Positions 5,948-11,414 of a stretch of 11,414 bases of DNA are shown piece after piece. The stretch lies in NCBI GenBank assembly GCA_030837935.1, contig JAUQXU010000109.1, forward strand, positions 1 through 11,414, in the 5' to 3' direction. The DNA comes from Candidatus Brocadia sp. Lineage in GTDB: Bacteria > Planctomycetota > Brocadiia > Brocadiales > Brocadiaceae. A program made the translations under genes and the position numbers. Under the pieces are notes generated by a model. That model was not told the origin of the DNA and did no database searches. It saw only the letters and a list, made by a program, of their open reading frames with translations. The stretch's first letter is position 1. Every line of letters starts with the position of its first letter.

Positions 5948-6772
5948 TTGGGACACCGGAAGAGGATTGTTTTTTTATTTATAGTACTGTGTGGTATTTT
6001 TTTTATACATACATGGATTGTTTCGTTCCGCAATACACCGGAAACCGACGTATCACGCTATGACCCGACTGAAAGTATTCCCCTGCTTCTCCTGGGGGGA
6101 TTTAGGGGGATTGCAGTAGATTTTCTCTGGGCAAGGGCCATTGCCCGATACGAAGAAAAAAAATATTACGAGCTATTAACCATAAACAATCTTATCGCTA
6201 AGTTACAACCGAACTTTCCGGCAGTTTGGATTTTTCAATCATGGAATATGGCATATAACATTGCCAATGACTGGGATGCACCACAGAACAAGTGGAAATG
6301 GATATATACGGGATTAAACTTTGCAAAGAAAGGGGCTATAAAAAATCCCGACAATGGCGATCTTTTCTTTGAGTTGGGATATATGTATTTGCATCTATTC
6401 GATCAGCGTTTTTTTAAATATGCGCCTTATTACAGGGAACAATTAAAGAAAGATGAGGGAGAAGACAATTACGAGGCGTCACTCTACTGGTTAAGGCAGT
6501 CTCTTTTACATGCCCCTAAATTGCATAATATTCTGGCCATAGAAAGAACAGTTTGTCACGCCTTATGGCATGCGGCGCTGTGTGCTGAAAAGGAAGGGAG
6601 TTTTGATAGGGCACTCTACTATACAGAGTCGGCCATGAAGGAATGGGAAGCGTATCGTGCCAATCATCCGGAGGATACTTCAACGCAGGTAAGAGAATTT
6701 ATCAGTATGATCGAGAAGAAAAGGGAATCTTTGCAATTACACCGTTTCCCGAAGGAAGACGAGTGGAAGTAA
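5948..6772 (+). CDS. Membrane-anchored TPR-like protein of unknown function
   Basis: I cannot name this gene. It encodes one N-terminal transmembrane anchor (residues about 7-25 from this start, following basic HRKR), then a soluble, mostly helical domain outside the cytoplasm. A conserved-looking block (GGFRGIAVDFLWARA, then KLQPNFPAVWIFQSWNMAYN) resembles proteins found beside ABC-2 exporters in several phyla. The later parts (NGDLFFELGYMYLH, AERTVCHALWHAALCAEKEG and the region after) look like degenerate tetratricopeptide helices. I chose the TTG at 5948, four bases after the permease stop. Earlier in-frame starts (TTG 5855, ATG 5885) would overlap the permease by up to 89 bases and add a peptide with no ribosome binding site. 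The tight coupling suggests it works with the ABC transporter, perhaps as a periplasmic scaffold; that is inference. Confidence 0.7.
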   Translation: MGHRKRIVFLFIVLCGIFFIHTWIVSFRNTPETDVSRYDPTESIPLLLLGGFRGIAVDFLWARAIARYEEKKYYELLTINNLIAKLQPNFPAVWIFQSWNMAYNIANDWDAPQNKWKWIYTGLNFAKKGAIKNPDNGDLFFELGYMYLHLFDQRFFKYAPYYREQLKKDEGEDNYEASLYWLRQSLLHAPKLHNILAIERTVCHALWHAALCAEKEGSFDRALYYTESAMKEWEAYRANHPEDTSTQVREFISMIEKKRESLQLHRFPKEDEWK

Positions 6773-6835
6773 AATTATATGCAATGTTTTAATAAATGCA
6801 ACGAAGTCGTTAGAAAACAGAAACAGAAAACAGAA

Positions 6836-6857
6836 AGGAGAATGATGTAAGTTGATG
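6836..6857 (+). promoter_or_regulatory. RBS with start-stop minicistron before hppA
   Basis: A strong AGGAG (6836-6840) is followed by ATG ATG TAA (6842-6850), then GTTG and the hppA ATG at 6855. The site is best spaced for the second ATG of the minicistron (four bases) and is long for hppA (11 to the in-frame TTG at 6852, 14 to the ATG). A ribosome could initiate, terminate at once and re-initiate at hppA, or the site may simply be used with loose spacing. Confidence 0.4.
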
Positions 6858-9281
6858 GATAGATTTTTGCGTAAACTCATTTTTAGAAATAACCGTCTTA
6901 GCATTGTTATGATACTCTTAATGCTAACGACCTTGATTGTTGGGGTATCACGGTCGGGGTTATTTTCTCGCAACGTCCAGGCGCAGCCTGCGCCAAAGAC
7001 GAGTGGGGAAAAACCCATGTTCGAGCTGGGAGAATCCACTCAAAAGGAAAGTCCTTTGTTTGAATTGGAAGGTCCAGCGCATACGGTAACGGGAGAGACA
7101 TCTCATACAATACCTAGATTGTGGTGGATTGCACCGGTTGGCGCACTGTGCGCTCTTTTTTATGCCAGAAAATTCTATAAGGAGGTCATGAGGGCGCCCG
7201 AAGGTAATGACAAAATGAAATCGATCGCCGGGCACGTCAGGGAAGGTGCTTACGCCTATTTGAAACAACAATACAAAGTGGTAAGTATATTCTTTGTCGG
7301 TGCTTTTCTTGTGCTGCTATTGATCTCCTTTGGATTACACGCCCAGTCTAAAGTAGTTCCTTTTGCATTCCTATCCAGTGGTTTCTTGTCCGGACTTGCT
7401 GGTTTCCTGGGAATGAAGACAGCCACTAGTGCGAGTTCAAGGACCGCAGAAGGTGCACGGAAATCCCTGAATCAGGGGCTCCAGGTTGCATTCAGAAGCG
7501 GTGCTGTAATGGGGTTAATCGTGGTAGGCGTGGGACTTTTAGACATTTCTTTATGGTTTTTTGTGTTCCGTAAATTTACAAACGTTTCCCTGCTTGATAT
7601 GGCCATGATGCTACCGTGCTTTGGCATTGGTGCCAGCTCCCAGGCCTTGTTTGCAAGGGTTGGCGGTGGGATATTTACAAAGGCTGCCGATGTGGGGGCT
7701 GATTTGGTGGGTAAAGTAGAGGCGGGCATTCCCGAAGACGATCCAAGAAATCCTGCTACCATTGCAGATAACGTTGGAGACAACGTCGGTGACGTAGCGG
7801 GTATGGGCGCAGACTTGTATGAATCGTATTATAATTCCATGCTGGCCTGTGCGGCGTTGGGTGTAACCGCCGGTCTTGGTATCGCCGGAATGGTTGTGCC
7901 TATGATTTTGGCAGGGCTAGGTATCTTCCTTTCCATTATAGGAATTTACGCGGTTAAAACAAAGGAAGAGGCATCCCAAAAAGAACTCCTGAAGGCATTG
8001 GGAAAAGGAATCAACCTTAGTTCAATCCTGATATTAATTTCCTCAGCCGTGGTTATCAAGTATATGTTGCCTCAAAATTTTGGTGTCTGGGGCTCGATCG
8101 TAACAGGATTGATAGCAGGGGTTATCATCGGTAAGGGTACAGAATACTATACCTCTTCCAATTACTCACCAACAAAGGGTATTGCTGCACATGCAAAGAC
8201 AGGTCCTGCAACGGTAATTATTGATGGTATTGCCACGGGCATGATGTCTACGATCATCCCTGTCATTACTATTTCCGCAGCGATCTTATTAAGCTATGCC
8301 TTTGCGGGTGGTTTCTCAAATATTTCACTTGGCCTTTACGGGATTGCCATTGCAGCAGTTGGTATGCTTTCCACATTGGGGTTAACACTGGCAACGGATG
8401 CTTATGGACCCATTGCCGATAATGCCGGTGGTAATGCGGAAATGAGTGGTCTTGAGCCCTATGTCAGGGAAAGAACAGACGCACTCGATGCATTAGGAAA
8501 TACAACGGCTGCAACAGGAAAGGGTTTTGCTATTGGTTCTGCTGCACTCACAGCGATGGCGCTGATTTCCTCATTTGTTGAACAAATAAAAGTAGGGTTA
8601 GAAAAGTCGGGAGTCACGGTCATTCAAATTGCCGGAACCTCTATGGATTTAGCCAGTGCAAAATTATCAGATCTTATGAATTACCTGGATATCACCTTGA
8701 TTAATCCAAAGGTGCTGATAGGCCTGTTCATAGGAGGTCTTGCATCGTTTGTCTTCAGTGCTATGACAATGAAAGCTGTAGGTCGTGCTGCAGGAAGCAT
8801 GGTAGAAGAAGTCAGGAGGCAATTTAGAGAAATTGCGGGAATTATGGATGGAACAGGAAAACCCGATTATGCTGCGTGTGTGGCGATTAGTACGAAAGGG
8901 GCACAACGAGAAATGTTCGTTCCTTCTCTCCTGGCCTTATTGGTGCCTATCGTGACGGGTTTAATCCTGGGCGTACCAGGTGTCGTAGGGCTTTTAGCAG
9001 GCAGTTTAACCACTGGGTTTTTGCTGGCGGTCTTTATGGCCAATGCAGGCGGGGCGTGGGATAATGCAAAAAAGTATATCGAGAGTGGCGTGCTTGGAGG
9101 AAAGGGTTCTCCGGCACACAAGGCCGCTGTCGTGGGTGATACGGTAGGAGACCCCTTCAAAGATACATCCGGCCCTTCTTTGAACATCCTGCTGAAACTT
9201 ATGTCAATCGTATCCGTTGTCTTTGCCGGAATTATCATTAAATTTTCACCAAAAATAGGCTCCCTTTTGCACCTTCACTAA
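6855..9281 (+). CDS. hppA: Membrane-bound ion-pumping pyrophosphatase (K+-dependent type)
   Basis: This enzyme hydrolyses pyrophosphate and pumps H+ and/or Na+ across a membrane. It has 808 residues. The catalytic motifs are complete: DVGADLVGKVE at 279-289, DDPRNPATIADNVGDNVGD at 295-313, TDAYGPIADNAGGNAEM at 514-530, GGAWDNAKK near 733-740 and GDTVGDPFKDTSGPS at 761-775. GNTTAATGKG (548-557) carries Ala552 and Gly555 where K+-independent enzymes have Lys and Thr, indicating K+ dependence. Asp320 and Glu323 (GADLYES) match the ion-gate pair Asp243/Glu246 of the Thermotoga Na+-pump. The family usually has 650-730 residues; the surplus is an N-terminal extension of about 80 residues with a hydrophobic segment (about 15-31), a signal-cleavage-like VQAQ-PAP, and a repeated P-M/L-F-E-L. 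An adjacent in-frame TTG (6852) is an alternative start. The stop codon lies in the loop of an 8-bp hairpin (9261-9287). Confidence 0.96.
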   Translation: MDRFLRKLIFRNNRLSIVMILLMLTTLIVGVSRSGLFSRNVQAQPAPKTSGEKPMFELGESTQKESPLFELEGPAHTVTGETSHTIPRLWWIAPVGALCALFYARKFYKEVMRAPEGNDKMKSIAGHVREGAYAYLKQQYKVVSIFFVGAFLVLLLISFGLHAQSKVVPFAFLSSGFLSGLAGFLGMKTATSASSRTAEGARKSLNQGLQVAFRSGAVMGLIVVGVGLLDISLWFFVFRKFTNVSLLDMAMMLPCFGIGASSQALFARVGGGIFTKAADVGADLVGKVEAGIPEDDPRNPATIADNVGDNVGDVAGMGADLYESYYNSMLACAALGVTAGLGIAGMVVPMILAGLGIFLSIIGIYAVKTKEEASQKELLKALGKGINLSSILILISSAVVIKYMLPQNFGVWGSIVTGLIAGVIIGKGTEYYTSSNYSPTKGIAAHAKTGPATVIIDGIATGMMSTIIPVITISAAILLSYAFAGGFSNISLGLYGIAIAAVGMLSTLGLTLATDAYGPIADNAGGNAEMSGLEPYVRERTDALDALGNTTAATGKGFAIGSAALTAMALISSFVEQIKVGLEKSGVTVIQIAGTSMDLASAKLSDLMNYLDITLINPKVLIGLFIGGLASFVFSAMTMKAVGRAAGSMVEEVRRQFREIAGIMDGTGKPDYAACVAISTKGAQREMFVPSLLALLVPIVTGLILGVPGVVGLLAGSLTTGFLLAVFMANAGGAWDNAKKYIESGVLGGKGSPAHKAAVVGDTVGDPFKDTSGPSLNILLKLMSIVSVVFAGIIIKFSPKIGSLLHLH

Positions 9282-9304
9282 AAGGGAAAAAACATAGAGG
9301 TATT

Positions 9305-9332
9305 GTAAGGGCGAACGGTCGTTCGCCCTTAC
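9305..9332. repeat. Perfect 28-bp palindromic repeat after hppA
   Basis: GTAAGGGCGAACG and its exact reverse complement face each other across two bases (GT), giving at least 12 paired bases with a 4-base loop. There is no T-run, so it is a weak terminator at best. The sequence type (AGGGCGAAC / GTTCGCCCT) is a dispersed palindrome met in many bacterial genomes. It sits in the 103-base gap between hppA and the zinc-ribbon gene and could act as a 3'-end stabiliser or partial transcription barrier. Confidence 0.6.
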
Positions 9333-9384
9333 ATGCAGGGTTGTGTCCAATTTCGAAAAAACCCTTTAAAAACGGGAGATAGTT

Positions 9385-9642
9385 ATGTCTGATACGATAA
9401 TTACAGATAGGGATGACAGAGTATGCCCGAATACAAATTGTCAATACGACAATCATGTAAAAGGTGCAAATTTCTGTGTGCTGTGTGGCACGCTTTTATA
9501 TCACCGGTGTGAAAATTGTCTTGATGTAAACCCTCGATACGCAAGATTTTGTTACTATTGTGGAAGCAGTTTGTCAGAAGTAAAACCCCCTGTTCAATAC
9601 GAGGCAGATTTTGGTGAAAATTTTGGCACAAAGCAGCGATAA
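9385..9642 (+). CDS. Small double zinc-ribbon protein
   Basis: An 85-residue protein with two zinc-binding ribbons. The first uses Cys14, Cys19, Cys31 and Cys34 (spacing C-x4-C, then C-x2-C); the second uses Cys42, Cys45, Cys56 and Cys59 (C-x2-C twice, the second in FCYYCGSSL). This pattern matches the double zinc ribbon (DZANK-like) class. No catalytic, membrane or DNA-binding domain accompanies it, and the tail from about 66 on is acidic and probably flexible. Such modules usually mediate protein or nucleic-acid contacts; the function here is unknown. The ATG has a good GGGAGA site six bases upstream. Its 3' end overlaps the longest form of the RsfS reading frame, so the two are likely co-transcribed and perhaps translationally coupled, hinting at a ribosome-linked role (inference). 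Confidence 0.75.
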   Translation: MSDTIITDRDDRVCPNTNCQYDNHVKGANFCVLCGTLLYHRCENCLDVNPRYARFCYYCGSSLSEVKPPVQYEADFGENFGTKQR

Positions 9643-10015
9643 ATTTTCGGGAGGAATAGAAACGTTAAATTCAAAAGAGATTGCAATCCTTTGCGCTAGA
9701 ATTGCTGACGATAAGAAAGCTGAAGATATTCTTATATTTGATGTAAAGAATTTGACCTTTATTGCAGATTTCTTCGTTATTTGCAGCGGCTTAAATAAGC
9801 GGCAATTGCAGAGTATTGCAGGCGAGATAGAATTAAAGTTGCATAGTTATGGTATCCATTGGGTAGGTATTGAGGGATACTCCGATGCCCGATGGATACT
9901 CATGGACTATGGTAATGTGATCGTGCATCTTTTTGACAGAGATATGCGGCATTTTTATGATTTGGAATTCCTGTGGGGCGATGCACGAAAGTTGCCGTGG
10001 ATAGTCAATACCTAA
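9611..10015 (+). CDS. rsfS: Ribosomal silencing factor RsfS
   Basis: RsfS binds ribosomal protein uL14 on the large subunit and blocks subunit joining when nutrients are short. The family core is clear: DDKKAEDILIFDV, FIADFFVICSG with RQLQSIAGEIE, a GIEGYSDARWILMDYGNVIVHLF stretch and the closing FYDLEFLWGDA. From this TTG the product is 134 residues, about 17 longer than usual. A GAGG six bases ahead supports TTG 9611 (or GTG 9614), both inside the zinc-ribbon gene. However, homology-like sequence starts only at LNSKEIAILCARIADDKKAED, and a near-perfect ribosome binding site (GGGAGG, 9649-9654) sits seven bases before an ACG codon at 9662. Starting there would give a 117-residue, normal-length RsfS. 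The gene ends in a TAA that overlaps the stop codon of the convergent S21 gene. Confidence 0.92.
   Translation: MVKILAQSSDKFSGGIETLNSKEIAILCARIADDKKAEDILIFDVKNLTFIADFFVICSGLNKRQLQSIAGEIELKLHSYGIHWVGIEGYSDARWILMDYGNVIVHLFDRDMRHFYDLEFLWGDARKLPWIVNT
9649..9664 (+). promoter_or_regulatory. Strong RBS aimed at an ACG codon in rsfS
   Basis: GGGAGG is followed after seven bases by ACG (9662-9664), in frame with rsfS. No ATG, GTG or TTG lies nearby in that frame. The context fits either a natural ACG initiation codon or an ATG-to-ACG change that forced use of upstream TTG/GTG starts. Confidence 0.45.
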
Positions 10016-10266
10016 AATGATGAATATTTAGAATACGTATTCTTTTGAGAGCGCGCAGGACTTGCCAGACCGGAAATACCTAATTTTTGAGCTCTTTTAA
10101 TATTTTTAATCCTCCGGCTTTCTTCGCGGCGTCTTTTTTCCGAAGGTTTTTCAAAATATGCTATACGCTTTGCTTGATTGATAATGCCTTCTTTATCACA
10201 CATTTTCTTAAACCTTCTTAATGCTTCTCGTATATTTTCGTCTGAGGTTATTTGCATTTTTGCCAT
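10012..10266 (-). CDS. rpsU: 30S ribosomal protein S21
   Basis: bS21 is a small basic protein of the 30S platform next to the anti-Shine-Dalgarno end of 16S rRNA, involved in mRNA selection. The family pattern is clear: EALRRFKKMCDKEGI (residues 13-27), then KRIAYFEKPSEKRRREESRR with the diagnostic F/Y-EKPS/T. At 84 residues it is longer than the 71 of E. coli, with a C-terminal tail (SGLASPARSQKNTYSKYSSF) not seen there. The ribosome binding site is weak: AAAGGA lies about 15 bases before the ATG. A second ATG at codon 4 is possible. Its TAG overlaps the rsfS TAA, and it diverges from trpD. Confidence 0.93.
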   Translation of the reverse strand: MAKMQITSDENIREALRRFKKMCDKEGIINQAKRIAYFEKPSEKRRREESRRIKNIKRAQKLGISGLASPARSQKNTYSKYSSF

Positions 10267-10319
10267 AAATAGACCACGAATCCTTTCTGTAAATTATTTT
10301 TATAGTTTGGAAAAGCAAC

Positions 10320-10348
10320 ATTGTAATTTATATCGCATTCTACGTCAA
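10320..10348 (-). promoter_or_regulatory. Strong sigma-70 promoter of rpsU
   Basis: On the minus strand the sequence is TTGACG (10343-10348), a 17-base spacer, then TACAAT (10320-10325). Five of six bases match consensus in both hexamers. Transcription should begin near 10313, leaving a leader of about 45 bases before the S21 ATG. Strong promoters are expected for ribosomal protein genes. Confidence 0.65.
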
Positions 10349-10373
10349 GTAAAAAACTTCTGGTTACAACAGT

Positions 10374-11393
10374 ATGTCGATAAAAGAAGCCATCTCTAAG
10401 TTAGTAAACAACCAGCATCTAAGTCTTGAAGAAAGCCGGGCTGTGATGACGCAAATCATGGAAGGCGCCGCCGGCGAAGCACAGATTGCCTCTTTTATTA
10501 CGGCCTTGCGTATGAAGGGAGAAACCGTCGAAGAAATAACAGGATGTACCATAGCCATGCGAAAAAAGGCCCTCAGAATAAAGGCTGGTGATGGTATTGT
10601 CGTTGATACCTGTGGAACGGGAGGAGATGCCAAAAACACATTTAACATCTCCACGGCAACAGCCTTTGTTGTTGCGGGTGCTGGTCTGAAGGTGGCAAAA
10701 CACGGCAACAAGGCATCTTCTGGCCAGTGCGGAAGCGCGGACGTATTAAAACGGTTAGGAGTCAATATTGAAGCTGATGTCAAGACGGTAGAAAAATGTA
10801 TTGCTATGGCTAATATTGGATTTCTCTTTGCTCCCCTGTTGCATCAGGCAATGAAATACGCTATCGGTCCTCGCAAAGAAATTGGGATTCGCACCATATT
10901 CAACATCATTGGTCCTTTGGCAAACCCTGCCGGAGCCACCCACCGTATCCTCGGTGTATATAGCGAGCACATGACCATCGTTATGGCGGAGGCATTGAAA
11001 ATGCTGGGAGATACCCATGCTTTTGTTGTTCATGGAATGGACGGTTTAGACGAAATAACTACAACAGACAAAACCAAAGTTTGTGAGCTCACCGGAAATA
11101 CGATAAAAAGTTATTATTTAAATCCGGAAGACTTTGGCATTAAAAAGGCAAGGCTTTCTGAATTGACCGTAAATACCCCGGATGAAAGCGCTATGGCAAT
11201 CAGGGAGGTGCTGGATGGCATTCGCAGTCCAAAAAGAGATGTGGTGCTTTTAAACGCGGCGGCTGCAATCATTGCTGGAGGATTGGCAGACGACTTTAAG
11301 GAAGGGCTGGAAATCGGTGCGCAATCTATCGATACGGGTAATGCAAAAAGTGCGCTCGGGAAGTTACTGGAAATCAGCTGGCAATCCCCATGA
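10374..11393 (+). CDS. trpD: Anthranilate phosphoribosyltransferase
   Basis: TrpD joins anthranilate to phosphoribosyl pyrophosphate, the second step of tryptophan synthesis from chorismate. It has 339 residues, the normal length, and is cytoplasmic. Visible motifs are DTCGTGGD (78-85, PRPP binding), NIST (91-94), KHGN with a serine-rich loop (109-121, KHGNKASSGQCGS; many homologues have NRA/SS here, so Lys113 and Cys119 are local variants), RKEIGIRTIFNIIGPLANP (167-185, anthranilate and PRPP contacts) and Asp226-Glu227 (metal binding). The N-terminal helices (1-70) are the usual dimerising part. The ATG has no strong ribosome binding site. A weak promoter (TTGGAA 10307-10312, TATATC 10329-10334, 16-base spacer) overlaps the divergent rpsU promoter. 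After the TGA at 11391-11393 a GTG at 11403 opens to the right edge and could begin the next gene, possibly trpC. Confidence 0.95.
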   Translation: MSIKEAISKLVNNQHLSLEESRAVMTQIMEGAAGEAQIASFITALRMKGETVEEITGCTIAMRKKALRIKAGDGIVVDTCGTGGDAKNTFNISTATAFVVAGAGLKVAKHGNKASSGQCGSADVLKRLGVNIEADVKTVEKCIAMANIGFLFAPLLHQAMKYAIGPRKEIGIRTIFNIIGPLANPAGATHRILGVYSEHMTIVMAEALKMLGDTHAFVVHGMDGLDEITTTDKTKVCELTGNTIKSYYLNPEDFGIKKARLSELTVNTPDESAMAIREVLDGIRSPKRDVVLLNAAAAIIAGGLADDFKEGLEIGAQSIDTGNAKSALGKLLEISWQSP

Positions 11394-11414
11394 TAAAGTA
11401 GAGTGATTATAAAC

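Noticed and set aside
7472..9238. Several long minus-strand open frames inside hppA (for example 7472-7783 and 8867-9238)
   Set aside because: They are shadows of a strongly conserved plus-strand coding gene, lack ribosome binding sites and give low-complexity, family-less peptides.
9261..9287. Intrinsic terminator at the hppA stop codon (TCCCTTTT ... AAAAGGGA)
   Set aside because: The 8-bp stem is AT-rich, has an 11-base loop containing the stop codon, and is followed by A residues rather than T on the plus strand.

Overview
The window looks like a chromosomal piece of a low-to-mid GC Gram-negative bacterium. My best guess is a planctomycete of the anammox order Brocadiales. That is an inference from three things: an unusually N-terminally extended membrane pyrophosphatase, the mix of lineage-scattered small palindromic repeats, and the overall composition. 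Nothing in the window is diagnostic by itself, and no hydrazine or hydroxylamine metabolism gene is present.

Layout. Bases 1-503 hold no convincing gene. Bases 504-2852 (minus strand) are a small envelope-polysaccharide pair: an outer-membrane polysaccharide export lipoprotein (Wza/KpsD-type) followed by a Wzx-type flippase. Bases 2892-3789 are a gene-free, repeat-dense spacer. It contains several hairpins, a 77-bp interspersed palindrome, a gene remnant, and a complete 300-bp MITE-like element with perfect 14-bp terminal inverted repeats and a perfect 8-bp target duplication.

Bases 3790-9281 (plus strand) are a co-directional membrane cluster: ABC-2 ATPase, ABC-2 permease, a membrane-anchored TPR-like protein of unknown function, then the ion-pumping pyrophosphatase HppA. 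The first three are nearly contiguous and probably one operon. HppA follows after 79-82 bases, with an odd start-stop minicistron in front of it.

Bases 9385-11393 are housekeeping: a small double zinc-ribbon protein overlapping the ribosome silencing factor RsfS, ribosomal protein S21 convergent with RsfS (stop codons overlap) and divergent from TrpD, then TrpD (tryptophan biosynthesis), with the next gene probably starting at the right edge. RsfS and S21 both act on the ribosome. HppA links pyrophosphate hydrolysis to an ion gradient, and the active-site residues visible here suggest a K+-dependent, possibly Na+-pumping type.

The most notable observations are the intact MITE with nested dyads, the signal-peptide-like N-terminal extension of HppA, and an RsfS gene whose ideal ribosome binding site points at an ACG codon instead of ATG. 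I did not find a clearly new multi-gene defence or metabolic system. The least characterised module is the ABC-2 exporter plus TPR-like anchor protein upstream of hppA.
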